A stretch of 64,000 bases of DNA, from positions 1,550,001 through 1,614,000 of the forward strand of contig JAHGAU010000005.1 of the NCBI GenBank assembly GCA_019925105.1, given 5' to 3'. Origin of the DNA: Niebla homalea (taxonomy: Eukaryota; Ascomycota; Lecanoromycetes; Lecanorales; Ramalinaceae). Position numbers and translations under genes: made by a program. Shown in pieces: positions 42,360-58,326 of this stretch (the stretch's first letter is position 1; the number at the start of each line of letters is the position of its first letter). The notes under the pieces are model-generated. The model ran no database searches. It was not told the origin of the DNA and saw only the letters and a program-made list of their open reading frames with translations.

Positions 42360-44857
42360 TTATCGGAAGCGGGCAGTGCAACGACCCATGACCTCGCCCT
42401 GGCACACAAGCTCGGCGTTGAACTCACTCCCGTCTAGAGCAAGGAGAATGTCGAAGTAGACACCTGGAAAGCGCTCAAATGTCAGTGAAATGTTGCATGT
42501 CCAGTAGCAGAGAAAGGTTTCGGGTTTGAACTTACGATAAAAGGTGCCTTGAGGAGTGTCCATTCTCTCAAAGTCTTTCTCAAGATTTTTACGGGAAAGG
42601 TCTGAAGTGAGGGTGACAACTTCCTTGATTCCTTTGATAACAGTCGCGTCAGCTTCTAGTCCGTGTCTCAGGGGGAGCAGTCTGTGGTCTAATTCTTGAC
42701 TTACTTGGATCCTTGGTGTATTCCGGGCAGACATCCTCGTCGCAAGCGTACAAAATATCCTCGTACATCAAGGTGGCTCCTGGCGCTACCTGGCGGAAGA
42801 AGGACACTTTGACTGGTTCCCCAATCTTGACTCTTTGACCTTTCTGCACAAATATTTGCCTCGTGTATTTGCACCTGTCTTTGCCGTCCAAGCTGGGAAC
42901 GCGATACTGTTCTGGATGATGGCCCTCCTTGAAAGGTTGAAGGGTGGCCATAAGGTAATGGCGGCGGGCAACACGCGAAGTGATCACACGCTCGGTGATA
43001 CCAGCGGTGACCGCACCTTTGACGATGGCAGCGACTGAATCCATAGGTCGGACGACTTTGGATTGGAATTGAGGGGGCACGTGGAGTTTGATCTGTTGAA
43101 AGAGATATTCGGAGGCACCGAAACCACCGACAACAAGAACATTCTGTGTGTTGCGTTAGCATTGCGCCCATGAAGCTTCATTCCCAACCGGCATGATCTC
43201 ACCTGCAGAATTCTATTCTGGGCCTGGATGGCGATGATCTGGTTCCGGACGAGTTCGAGAATACGATTGACCACGGGTTCGAAGCACTGCAATATTTCCT
43301 CGTTGGTGAAGGTCATGTAACCTTCTTCAATCCCAGCTTCTGGGAATTCAGCCTCGATCCCAACATCCACTGCCCATTTCTGACTGTTATTTCGAAAGTC
43401 TGCTTTTATCCGGTTTTCAAAGTCCATGATACATTTGGCGTAGACCTTGCCAGCTGTTTTGGAGCCGTCAGGAAGTTTCATCTTTCTGATCTTTGCGCGC
43501 AAGATGTTGCTGAAGTTCCGATTCAGCGCCGTCGACCCACAGGAGTCGCCCGAGCCTGCTGTGCACTCTGCCACAGTGAAGGGGGTCTCCTCTTCAACTT
43601 CGTATGCGATTAAGTCAACAGTACCTCCACCGCAGTCCACAATCAGTACAGCATCTCTGATCTTCAAGTTGAGCAGCCCAGTCTTGGAACAGAACATGGC
43701 AGCAGCTTCCGGTTCGGTGATCAAGGTCAGTCGGTTATCATTCTCATCGCGCAAAAAGCCCGCTTGGATAGCAGCAGCTCGAGTCGCGGCCTTCCCAGCA
43801 TCATTCCAGATGGCCGGCACCGTCAGGAAATACCGAATGTTGCGTTCTTCTCTTGCAAAGACATCACCCAGGGCCTTCTGTAACTGGTTGCGCATAGCCT
43901 GTCGGAGTTTGAAGAGGTAGTCTGCGGCGACATCGATTTCCGACTTTCCCGGTGGAAGAGGGGGTAGGTTGATGGGGTCGATGTATGTGTTCCCCGATAG
44001 CATGAGCTGTAGCTTGAACCATTCCACCTTTTGTACTCCTGGCTTTGGGTAGCCAGTTGGTGCGAGCGCCTCGGCAATGTCAGGGCCCCAACCAACGACT
44101 TTTTGGTATTGATCGTAATAGAGGACGGTGGGGATCTGAGGGAGGTGTCAGTAGGGTTGATTGGGCTGCCAGTATATAAAGTACCTTTTGCTTGGTCTGA
44201 TTACCCGCTCCGGGCCATTCGGTGATGATGTCTTCCTTTGCTTCGGTGTTGGTCGCGAAGGCGAAAGCGACACCAGAGAAAGTGGTTCCCTGTCCATGTC
44301 AGCATTTGTCGGGGAATAGGTCGCGATTGACGCACAAAATCAATACCGACGATCAACTGCGCTTTACTTCTCCCCGCTCCCTCGACCTCAACAGCTTGAC
44401 CGCGCCCTCCGTACTGGGCCATGGATTGGGGAGGCGCATGATGTCCATATCCTCCTCCATATCCTGGTGGTTGTCCTCCTCCTTGCATGGCTGGGTGTCC
44501 TTGCGAATAGCCGCCTGTGTTGATTGGGGGCGGGTGACCCGCCATTTGCGTGGGCGGTAAAGGGCTGGCGGCTCGGGGAGCGTTGGGATTATATGTATAG
44601 CTTGGAGGTCTTCCAAGCCCAGACTGATTCTGCATGGGGAGACTAGTAGTCGAAGAGGTGCTGCCGTGTGGGGTATGGACAGAGCCGTTAGTGGGGGGAG
44701 AAGGCGCAAGGCTAGTGCTGCTGTAATTGCCCTGCTGAAGACCTCCTTGAGGTGGAGGGGGGGTGAGGCCGTTCCTGGCGGTGGTGTTGCTGTTGTTGTT
44801 GCTGCTGCTCGTACGTTTGGAACCAAAAGCACCGAAACCTTTGAATCGGGAATTCAT
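42360..44857 (-). CDS. Hsp70-like ATPase of the HSPA12 type with long disordered N-terminus
   Basis: Model: complement(join(42360..42463,42536..42655,42705..43143,43203..44135,44185..44289,44336..44857)), 740 aa, five introns in consistent phase. Residues 1-165 are Ser/Gly/Pro/Gln-rich and low complexity. The actin-like ATPase fold starts at about 168 with LIVGIDFGTTFSGVAF (phosphate 1), then VPAIWNDAGKAATRAAAIQAG, LITEPEAAAMFC, the phosphate 2 motif VLIVDCGGGTVDL, and the adenosine motif NVLVVGGFGASEYLF. The substrate-binding half is short and unlike canonical Hsp70, as in the HSPA12 group of fungi. No ER or mitochondrial signal. Possibly a chaperone-related or signalling ATPase; client unknown. 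Confidence 0.88.
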
Positions 44858-45621
44858 CAAGTCCGGAGAATGGTAGTCATGGATGAGATAGCTGCAAATG
44901 GGAGGGGCTGTGGCTCAGCTGCTAAAGGAGAGACAAAGGAAGATTACATGCATATACGGCTTTGGGTTGGGGGGGAGGGGGGTTTCTATGATCACTCAAT
45001 GAGAGTCAAGAGAAGTGAGAGCTGAAGAAAGACCTTTGTTTCAAGGAAGACGGCCAAGATAGTTATGGCTGACAAGTATGGATCTGTTGTGAGGAAGATG
45101 GGCAGTGCACTAGGTTACTGGGAGCACGTTAGTTTGTGTGTGAGACTATGATTTGGTGCGCTGCTGACAGAGAGCGATTTCCCCGGGACAGCCTTGTAGG
45201 ACTGAAATAACTAGCGGGCCAGTGGGGCGGAGTCGTGGTCGCTACGAAGGTACTTATGTAGTCTCATGCAGGTAAACGATACACGATAGATCGAGAGTAG
45301 ATAGGGAATCACGGAAGACGACCCTTCATGGTTCTAGCGATGTCGTAGCTCACTTCTTGAAGAATGAATTCGGGGTTCCTGAACCGTTCCACGATCTAGG
45401 TACTGACTTCCATAATAACGTCAGATTCTTTGCGGCCTTGCGGGTGGCTTCCAGGCCGAGGGCCCCCCATTGTCGCTAAGATAGTCTTGAGACATCTCTT
45501 TCCTAATCGAGACTTCTTCCCTCTCTAGCAATTAACCTGCTATGTGGTCTTCCAGAAGGCATGGCAGCATCGTTGCATCTGGATGAATTGCAGCAGATTT
45601 CATGATGCAGGAAGTGCGTTG
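44858..45621. promoter_or_regulatory. Hsp70-like promoter and 3' flank of the methyltransferase gene
   Basis: 764 bp without a gene. No CGG-N9-CCG site found by eye. Nothing else recognised. Confidence 0.4.
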
Positions 45622-46948
45622 TCAACGTCTGGTTTTCTTCCTAGCTATCCAGTGCGAGCATCGGTATACATTTCGCAACATGCTGTTGGGATTTTGGATA
45701 TACCCTTGCCCATCATCTCGAATCTCATGCTTTTCAATTGCGAAGCCCATCCTTTCCACCAGAAGCAATAGCTCCTCATTTGTCAGCTCAAAGCTGCCGG
45801 GTGCTTCAATACCTTTCATTTCTTGTTTCGGATCTGGAGCACTTCTCTCATCCATATCTGCAGGTCCACGATCTGCAAAGTGCCATAGCAGAGGCCCAAT
45901 ATTGATCCAGATGCCATCTTCTTTCAGACAATTCCGGACAGTCTCTATGTACCTGATGACGTTTGGAGCTGTGTCCACGAAAAAGGTTGTGGCTACAGCA
46001 TCAAAGACGTCTGCTTCCTTGCTACTAGCATACTCTACGATAAAGTCACCCGCTCCCATGCCCATGGTTTGGCCTCCCAGGCCTCCTTCTGGCAGGGTCA
46101 ATGCTGTGCCTGGATGGATATCAGGTATTTGCACCTTCACCAATTGGTCGGACCTTTTAAGAACATTGGAGAAGTCCAGGGCAAAGGGGTAAAGCTCATA
46201 ATCGCCTGGACTGGTATGATTCAGTACCCAGCTACTCGCCATGAGCTGATGTACTGAGATCTCAGTGCCTTCACAGCTGTACCCAGCGTGACAGATCTCG
46301 TACACAAGCCGCCCAAGTCCTGCTCCAGGGACTAAGATGTTCAGATCTGGCTTGCTGCTATGGCCTTCAAATTCCCTGTGGAGGGCTTGGAGGACTGGGG
46401 AGTAAAATGCGTTGCGTTCGTCGGCGCCCTCAACGCTCCAGTCACGATAGAATTGTCTGATTGTCGATCTGGCTTTGACAAGATCTGAGTCAGTAGCAGT
46501 GTCGCGCCAGTCCGTGGAGCTGGCGTCCAAGCCAAATGATTCAGCGGCCGATTCAACAATGGCAGATGCAATCTTGGTATTGGACTCGATCGCCTCGTCA
46601 ACTTTGTCCAGATTGGCCAAAAGGTTGAACGGCTGATGTGAGAGCATTTGCCATTGCGCTGTGGGAAGGGCATAGAAATTCTGACGCCGTCGATGCGTTA
46701 CGTTGTAATGCGCAGACTTGCCATATTGACTGGTCATAGAGTATGATCAGAAATTGTATAGATGGACGCCACACGAAGATGGAAATATTCTTGACACACA
46801 AGCCAGTACTTGAGCCCGTCAGACACCTTGTCCTCGTAATGACATACCGGAAGGAGTCCAATGCTGCATACCACACTCTTCTTTCTTCGGCGTCATTTAG
46901 AACATTACCACTCGGCTGGGGTTCATCTGGCAAAAGCTCGTCAGCCAT
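45622..46948 (-). CDS. Carnosine N-methyltransferase-like protein (N2227 family)
   Basis: Model: complement(join(45622..46729,46848..46948)), 402 aa. N2227/CARNMT1 features: an N-terminal helical part (QNFYALPTAQWQML), then NILVPGAGLGRLVYEICHAGYSCEGTEIS, in which GAGLGRL is the SAM-binding loop and the Glu of EGTE binds ribose, the MASSWVLNHTSPGDYELYPF segment typical of this family, FDAVATTFFVDTAPNVIRYIE, and GIWINIGPLLWHF. Human and yeast relatives methylate carnosine or other small His-containing peptides or proteins; the fungal substrate is uncertain. The single intron has a GTATGT donor. Not obviously linked to the PKS cluster. Confidence 0.92.
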
Positions 46949-47289
46949 GGTGGCTGTCGTATCGTATCTGCTTCCTAAAGATGAGCAACGGTGATGGTTT
47001 GAAGAGCTTGGATTAAAAGCGTGGCACAAGATCTGTGCTCTTTAAAACGGCCATGACAGAAGGCCCGTAATTACTGTCACGGATGCGTATTACGAAGTAC
47101 TACGTTAAAGGGAGAACGGTGTCATTGGCTATCAGCATTGGTTCGTCTTCATCGTCTAGGTTCCATATCAAATCTGTGTTCTTATCAATGATATTCGTGT
47201 TGGTGATACGATACTCCATGGGTGAGTCGTACGTGTCAGAGCAAAGACTGAGGAGCTTTTTCTAAGCAGCCAGATTCGAATCTTGGTAG
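46949..47289. promoter_or_regulatory. Methyltransferase upstream region
   Basis: 341 bp with no gene or repeat seen and no CGG-N9-CCG site. Confidence 0.35.
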
Positions 47290-48170
47290 TCAGGTATGAG
47301 GAGGCGGGATCCAGATCCACGGAACATGACAAGCCACATAAAACTCGATCATGGTGTTAGCCTCGGAGCAGTTCTGCATTCTACTTGCGCCAATGACCAG
47401 CTCGTCAATACTTGTATCGAGGCTTCCCACAGGAAGTGGCGGCGTCTGTTCTAAAGCTGGCACAGAGAATGGACAATCGCTCGTTTTACCCGCCTTGTCA
47501 TCATCACAGGATATCTGCAAGGTTGTGGCAATCGCATCTAGGACTGAAGCACGCAAGCCTAATGTAGTGTACGTGCCGAAGGTACAGTTGTCGGTGCTAC
47601 ATGAGACCACGACATCGGAGGGGCGATACCGTTGTGAATCAGCCCATCCTCGGCTGCGCTGATCAGTTGAGGAGAAAGCGATTGTGTAAAGTGATCAAAT
47701 TCCCAACCGACTTCAGGAAAGCCCCTATAGTACGACTTCTTGGCATAGCACCGTTGTATATTGTTATTTGCCTTGTGGGGAGTGAGACAGCTTGTTGTGC
47801 GAAGGGTCCAAAACCAAAAATCTGCAAGATCATACTGATAACGCCTAGCTAAAGGATCATGCTTGAGCGGCGTCTCCATAGAGGTATGAGACTGCTAATC
47901 AGTCGATCACCCGCTTGTTGGAAATTATGGCATCTCCTCCAATGAAATCTTATCAGGAGATCAAAGCTACATAAATTGTGGCTGATTCCCTCCGAAGTGG
48001 GAAGCAAAAGGGCGGATTACGCCAACTGGGTACCAATAGCAATGATAGCATTCAATGTAAGTCTCGAGTGTCATTTTGAAAGAGCCTTAATAACCAAGAT
48101 TGCAAGCACAGTAATGAGAACGATCAGTATTAAGGTGATTACCAGCAACGTAAGGAACTCGAGGCCTCAT
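47290..48170 (-). pseudogene. DUF3176 membrane protein, decayed
   Basis: Minus-strand pieces match the DUF3176 layout: a transmembrane helix FLTLLVITLILIVLITVLAIL, HSRLTLNAIIAIGTQLA, SALLLPTSEGISHNL (the usual LNxxIAxxA...SALLxxxSEGISQLKW region), a probable intron (GTAGCT..TAGCAG), then GFPEVGWEFDHF, and the extracellular VSCSTDNCTFGTYTTLG with its CxxxNCTF hallmark. In-frame stops occur where the family has Trp (...KALSK-stop-HSRL) and Lys/Gln (TQLA-stop-SALLL), and a TGA precedes GLEFLTLL. The C-terminal third ends at 47290. Family members are fungal membrane proteins of unknown function. Stops are mostly explained by C:G to T:A changes. Confidence 0.5.
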
Positions 48171-50327
48171 GAGTTGGCGATCAGACGATCATAGGGTGGA
48201 GGTGGTTTGAGACGCGCTCTTTCAGGGGTGGTCGCTTTTGCGTTGTGCTCAAGTGGATAGATAGGGCTGTATGCTGTCTCGCGACGCGAGGTTGATCTTG
48301 AGATATCCGATGTTCAAGATGAACCGCATGGTGTTGCCACATCAAGGGTTCATAGTGACTGGTTGGTGCAAATACTGCTGCTTATAGTTGAAGTTCGTCA
48401 AGCATCGAAGAAGAAGCGAAGAAAAATGGAGAACATTGTGAGGTATACTCGAGAAGCAGCACAGTCTCAGCCCTGGGATCGATAGCTGAACGAAGGATTT
48501 TTGCTCAGCCCCTGAGGCTACTCAGGGGTCGACCTGATCTACTCAGTGCCAGGCATCTGGTCGTGTCTTCGCGTGTCGGCACAACATGTATACTGTCACA
48601 AGTTCACCGTCGACTGACACTGATGATGCCTTAAGTTCTTGATTGTGGTGTTCGGGGGTTCGGTAGGACTGTCGAAAGGTGAGTAAACCTCGAAGACATT
48701 CCTCCCATTTTGATCGATGTTTGGGGAACCTTGTATCCGATGAGGTGGTAATAACCTCGCGGTTTACCAGGTTTCTTCAATGTCTTAAGAATCACCTATT
48801 TTAATAAGCATTGCTAACTTCATGTTTCAAACGGAATCGTTGATGTCTTGGGAATCCCGTAACTGGAGACCAAATACGGACCCTGCATTCTACCTTGGTG
48901 TAAATGCTTTTCCGTCTCTCATCATCGTCCAAGCCTGCACACATAATCTCTTTGCATCGGCGCCGAGCACCTTGATCAAGTCTGGCAATTTCGAGATTGT
49001 TGCATGCGGATTCCGTCTGGAATTTGTCAAGATCGATCCCGACCACGCATATATCAATGCACAGCCTTTCCAGTAGACCTAACGCGTTTGGAACTTCCCA
49101 AAACTTTTCCTGATTTACTGTTTGATCGAGTAGTGTCCCCTTTCCATCCTTCAATCCCACTTCCGTCTTGGATAAGTCTAAGGGAAACCTGGTCTCTCAC
49201 AAATGAGGCGAATCTCTCCTTCAGAAGCACATATTACTGAAACCTCCCGCGAACGAGATCCTCGATTGAGGTTGGTGATCCCATAGAGAATAATGAGAAT
49301 ATCCTGGGGTGAAAGCAAGGTGAAGGTTGAGATATTGCGAATTCCTTCCGCCTCCCACGTAAATTGGGAGGAGCCTGGAAGATGCCGAAACAACAACGTA
49401 GACCTCCGGCTCGCCATTGTAGCTTGCCCGCACAGAAGCTTGACACCATCTTGATCTTATGTCTGGTCCGGCCTTTCTGGCAACGGAAAGGTGGCAAGAT
49501 TGACGTGACCATGCAAGGGATTTGAACCTCGTACCTGTGATCCCGGTATTCTTTATGACTAATTGCACGCTGCTGCGGAAACCCTCAATGCCACGGCAAA
49601 AACGCAGATAGAACAGGGCCAGCAGAGATCCTAAAAGATGAGCAATAGCCCCTCCTTAAAGCTTCAGTCTCACCTTCGGTATTCTGGGTTAACAGGTTCA
49701 AGCTCCGTGGGAGCTCTATAGTTCAGGGACATATCTCACAGGCCTTGGATTCTCTTGGGAGAACCTGGAGCCCGGAAGACAATCGCAAGGAGCGGACTAC
49801 TCCTAGCGATTGTTTGCTGTATCTGACTGTCTCCTAGAAGTAAGATCCTCCGAGAGCAAGAATTCTAGGAAAACAAAGTTCCTGAGAACAAAAGTTTTAT
49901 GTTTCTACTATTTAAAGGAGATGAGATTGCGTAAGGCAGATGTTAGGTATACACTATCACTGCCCCTTTTGTAAATCATGTATGTAGTATCAATAAAAGT
50001 CTTCTTCAGCCTGGTTCCTGAATGTAAAGTATTTTTCCATTCAAAGATCAACTTCAGCATTCTCATAACTTCACCGATTTCACAGTACACCTTAGATAGC
50101 CAGTACAACACACCTCTTTTCGAGGAGATAATCGAATGGCATGAGGATGAGGCTGTAAAATCTGGAACCTTGAAGCCGAGCCTGTTTGTTAGCTCGATGA
50201 GCGGCGTGGATCTCGCAGAACATCTGAGGTAGCTGGTACGACACATCGCTTTTTAGGGGATGCTTGAATGGCATGAGAATGAAGCTACGAAATCTGTAAC
50301 CTCGAAGCCAGGAATGGTTTGTTACCT
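48171..50327. other. Gene-poor stretch with a local duplication
   Basis: Open frames at 48801-49160 and 49221-49568 (minus) start with non-ATG codons and show no family features. A tRNA-like word (GGTTCAAATCCC on the minus strand near 49525) does not extend to a cloverleaf. 50131-50222 and 50264-50360 are imperfect direct repeats of about 95 bp, the second overlapping the 3' end of the PAQR gene. Confidence 0.4.
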
Positions 50328-54096
<3,769 letters not shown>

Positions 54097-54454
54097 AGGT
54101 GCGCTGACGGTGAAGCCGAGTGGATTTGTAGACGAGGACGAGGCCGAGGGAAAGGACGTCCGAAAGCCTAGGTCGCTGGAGGAAGAGCGGAGGGAAGGAC
54201 GAGAAGTGTCACGGAGAAGATGTGATAGACGAGGATAGTATGACGTACAGCAGGGTCATTTGCCCTCTGGAATGCGGGCCGGCTAGCCAAGCATCAGGTG
54301 AATTGACTTCCTTGATTTGTTTCTTGGGTACGGCCAAGGTGGTGAAAGCGGACGACTTTGTTAATCTTTCGTCGACCGTCATGTCTGAAATCGTCTGCAT
54401 ACGTTCCACGTTGGTCTTCAGCGTATACAGACTCTCTGGTCGCATATTTGATCG
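54097..54454. other. PAQR upstream region and 3' flank of the unknown gene copy 1
   Basis: 358 bp without a supported gene. Confidence 0.35.
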
Positions 54455-56445
54455 TTAGATTCCAGTAGTCGTCCAAATTCTTGAGAATTCGACCAGTCCC
54501 TCCAAAGGGCGGAGGTATACTGACGAGCCGATGGGCATTGAGAGATACGTTTGCTGCCATGCAGCGTACAAAGCCTTCACATCTACACCTTCTCCGAGGA
54601 TGCTTCGCGGCCAAGCACCTACTGATTGTATTTGACGGTATCTCGCCATTGATTTTCCTTTGGAGGTTCCTTCTCTAGGAAATCTTTGCCATACCTGTTC
54701 GGCCCAGGGTTCATCGATACCGATCAAGACTTCCACCGGATATGGTCCTGGCAAACATCGACTGATACCAAATCCAACTTTGATCTTGGCTTGCTTATTT
54801 GGAGGCATCATGTCAGGTTCGTCATAATGCGAGAATCTGAAATATCTCTTATGTATCGTGATCTCACCTCGCTTCCGTTTGGAGCCACGTTTCAGGAAGC
54901 GAATGCGCTCAAGAATTGCAGCGCCAGTTGCAACGTCAACAGCTTGTTCGTTCCAAGCAGATGACTTAGAATCCGAATACAAGTCCAAAGCCGTAATATC
55001 GTACGGATTGAGACGTTTCGGAGACCATGGCGGGTTTCGTTGTCTCAATTTCCCCCCTGATGTATCAAAGCGAACTTCTAGGTCTGCGGAGTGCTTCTTT
55101 AAGAGGTGCTCTGGAGCAAGCCTGGCTCGACCCCGAACGATCTTGTTCTTGCCGCCGCATTCGTTTCTCATCGTTGCCGTCCAGGTAGACCAAGAGCTAT
55201 CCTGGCGGCTTTTGAAATGCTTGAGCCACTCGTTCATTCGCGTTTCAATGCCTGAGGGTCTCCATCGTCCGTTCCTCAAATGGTCGCACGCAAGTCTGTC
55301 CACACGATCCATCCAAGCTGCACAGGCTTCTTGAGTCATCTGAGGTCTCTCCTAGACACAGTCAATCATTTATCAAGAAATGAAGGAAGGGCTCTGTAAA
55401 TACATCGAGCATCCGCCGTAGGGCTTCTTCTTGGCCGTATATTTTACAGCACAGGGTATGCCAGTCTAGCGATATCTCCCTCTCCTTCGCGCATATCCAC
55501 AGATTAGGTATTCGGCAATCATTCAGAGTATCCCGTATTTGCATGATCAGATTCATGCATGCTTCAGGATGGGCAACAAAGACATTGCTTTGGCACTCGC
55601 GCAGTAGATGGATCTTCTCCTTGTTGGGTTCGTCGTCCGGAATCCCGAGGCAGAAATCATCCTTGCCGGTAGCCAGTTCACTCAAGCGTCTGAACAAGAG
55701 TCGCTCCCATCCAGCACCTCTCCCTTCTGGGTGCTTTAGCACAACTCTTCTCGGATGGTCATCCTCGAATCGTTTGAACACGAAGTCCTGGTTACCGAAA
55801 CAAAGACCAAAGGGCCCGTCATATAACCTGTGTCAGGGATTCTCTCCACCGCATCTGTCAGCGAATTCGGACATCTCAGCAGTCAGGAGACGCTCAATCT
55901 TCTGTTTACTGAAGGTATTGAAATACGTATGCAGTGTCCCTGTATCAAGCTTGCGTATCAGCACAGTGTACGCAAAGTTGCTTCCCAACACCATGTCAAA
56001 TGTAACCTTCGTACGTACCGCCATCGAAATGCAACTTGATCTTATCAACGTGGTGCTCCTTGAAGATTGTCTCAAGCCTAAGCTTGAATCCTCTGCATAC
56101 ATGACGAACAGAGGTCCAGGCCTGAGTGAGGCTCCTTTTGTCTTGCCATTCACCCATCATCTGGAATACTGTGTCCCAGAGTTCCTATACATTGATCAGT
56201 GTAAGCTTGGTTCTGGCAACGCCAATAATTAGGACTTATAGTAGGCAAGAATGGCCTTGCGTTTATTCTAGCCGTGATCTTGGTAGGTATATCATTTCTC
56301 TCTCGCTCTGAGGTCTGCCCCGACGGAGGAAAGGGTTCCGGATGCTTGTGGATGCCATGGTAGATCAGCTGCATTTTGCTCCGCTCCACTGTATCTGTGT
56401 CACGAAGTCCTTGACCGGGATTGTCGTCGTGTTCATAATCGCCTA
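54455..56445 (-). pseudogene. Unrecognised fungal gene family, copy 1 (damaged)
   Basis: Exon structure inferred by comparison with copy 2: about 56240-56445 (HDDNPGQGLRD..MQLIYHGIHKHPEPFPP..ARPFLPT), 56015-56184 (ELWDTVFQMMGEWQDKRSLTQAWTSVRHVCRGFKLRL), 55404-55908 (KQKIERLLTAEMSEF..FRRLSELATGKDDFCLG..REISLDWHTLCCKIYGQEEALRRMLD) and 54455-55351 (ERPQMTQEACAAWMDRV..LAPEHLLKKHSADLEV..PYPVEVLIGIDEPWAEQVW..TYLSMPIGSSVYL). No known domain; the long last exon has a Lys/Arg-rich segment. Two lesions: the first donor reads ATAAGT where copy 2 has GTAGGT, and a TGA at 55833-55835 stands where copy 2 has CGA. Both are C:G to T:A changes. The first exon has no clear ATG other than 56373. Confidence 0.55.
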
Positions 56446-57146
56446 GCGAGATGTGAATGATATTCGGAGATGAAGACCTTGAGTGGACGTCTTACTCTAA
56501 TGGATCGAGCACTGCTTCAGTCGGTATTGAGTGAACGTCAATGATTCCACGAAGTCAGTAGCTATGTGACTGGGATGCGCCTGGTTGAGTAGCTGATCAC
56601 CAGGAACCTAAGAGCTGGTGCTGATGAATGAAGCGTTTAGGGATGTGGAGGGCAGGAAACCTTGAGTGTCGAGACCTGTGGAACACGAATATGACAACTC
56701 AATCCACTCTTGCCTGCTTTGCTTGAATTGTCAGGTTGTAGCATTATGACTGCCCTGGCTTCAGCGGTACTGAGGTCGTACATGACCGCCCATGACGTTT
56801 CAAGGTCTTGTCACATGGTCGATAAAGATAGCTGTCTACATCAGAGGCTTCCACGAGACCTTTCCTGAAGCCGTTGGCTCGATAGATGGCCATAGTGCAT
56901 CATTTTTATTATATGAAAAGGTCTTTGTTTACACACGAAATTTCTTCCATGTGAGGCACATGCTTAAGTCCGCTGGTTTCTTGGAAGTTTTTTGGGTTTT
57001 CATCTTGATGAACTTTTAATGTTATCCATGAAACAACCTAAATGACAAATGATAGGTTCTAAACAGACCGAATACTTGACTGATAGTACAGCTTTTGGAT
57101 ACTTCGTCTCAGCAATCTAGCCGACAACATCACCCGTTTGCAACAT
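56446..57146. other. Intergenic, nothing recognised
   Basis: About 700 bp upstream of the damaged gene and 3' of the CFEM gene. No gene, RNA or repeat seen. Confidence 0.4.
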
Positions 57147-58326
57147 TTACAGCATGACCTGCCAGCCAAGCATTCCGAGGAGGCCGATCATAATCCAGCC
57201 AAGCGACAGCTTCATCAAGGCAATAGCGTCCCCGGTAAAGGCGATTGGCGAAGGCGTGGCCGTAATGCTGCTAGACATATTGGACCCATTGCCGTAGCTG
57301 CCGAAGCCGCCCAACGGCTTGCAGAGTAAGTTGACGAGGTCCGCGGTAACCTGAAGGTCAGATGGACTGCACGTGTCTACTTCACAGGTGCCGACGTTGG
57401 CATTCAAGCTCGCGCTCGTGCATATACACGTGCGATTAGAGAGGCTGCCGCAGCCAGAGGCGGGGATCGTTGCGTTTTGGCAATTTTGGGCACATAGCGG
57501 ATAGCTTGCACTCTTTGTTGGGTCTCTGGTCGCAACCGACGCAGCGACAGAAGTCGCTGACGCGACGGCTGATGTGACCGCCGCGCCAAGAGAAGGCGTG
57601 TTCTGGAATACGGGACCGCAGAGTTGTTCTGCTAACTTTGATGAGGCTGTTGACGTGGAATCAGTAAGGTTGTAATACTATGATATAAGGGTGCGTCTGT
57701 AGGTTCAACGTACTCGCCCTGTCACTTGCGCTGCAAAGAATTTGCTCGCAGGCCGCGCTGATGCTAAGGTATTCCGCCCCACAAGCACAGTCAATGTTTT
57801 TGATGTCGCATCCGGCGGGCGCGACGCTTGAATTGCCGCAATATTGCACGCATTGAGGGTAATTCAAGATGTTGTCTGGATTCCCTAGGTTAGGTTCAGG
57901 AGTAGCTGTCGCCAAGATGGCGCTCACAGCCGTGTCCGCCGTGACTGTAGCTGGGTACGAGGGCAAGTTCGATACCGCTGTCTCACTGATGGCGAGGTAA
58001 GAGTTTATGGCTGATACGACATTTGCAGCGAGGCCACCAACAGGGGCGCAGAGGGGAGTGGTGAGAGTCTGGATTTGCGTACGTTCTTCGGCACTGCAAG
58101 TCGATACCTCGCAGTCACCGATGGCGAGGGTAAAGGCGGGGTCTCGACAGACACAGGTCAAGTTCGAGAGACTGTTGCAGGAAGTTGGAGCTTTGAGGCC
58201 AATGGGAACACAATTTTGAGCACATGGGGGCCAATTGGCAAGATCTGTGGGGTCACCGGCGATGTTTGTGGCCTTGACAGCGATGGCTGATAAGGCAATT
58301 AGCAAGAACGAGGACATTGTAGGCAT
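57147..58326 (-). CDS. Triple-CFEM, probably GPI-anchored surface protein
   Basis: Model: complement(join(57147..57646,57714..58326)), 370 aa. Signal peptide MPTMSSFLLIALSAIAVKA. CFEM domain 1 at about 28-100 (WPPCAQNCVP...CNSLSNLTCVCRDPAF...CEVSTCSAEE), domain 2 at about 150-220 (YPQCVQYCGNSSVAPAGCDIKNIDCACGAEYLSISAACEQILCSASD), domain 3 at about 260-330 (YPLCAQNCQNATIPASGCGSLSNRTCICTSASLNANVGTCEVDTCSPSD). Each has the eight-cysteine spacing. CFEM proteins bind haem through an Asp in helix 1 or act in host interaction; at the usual Asp position I see no clear Asp, so haem binding is doubtful. The C-terminus ends in a hydrophobic segment (SLGWIMIGLLGMLGWQVML) after Ser/Gly residues, as for GPI attachment. 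The intron sits between domains 2 and 3. Confidence 0.92.

Noticed and set aside
48801..49160. 119-aa minus-strand frame
   Set aside because: Begins with GTG, has no recognised domain and no supporting splice structure.
49505..49565. Possible tRNA on the minus strand (GGTTCAAATCCC word)
   Set aside because: The T-stem and anticodon stem do not pair properly and no acceptor stem of seven pairs can be drawn.
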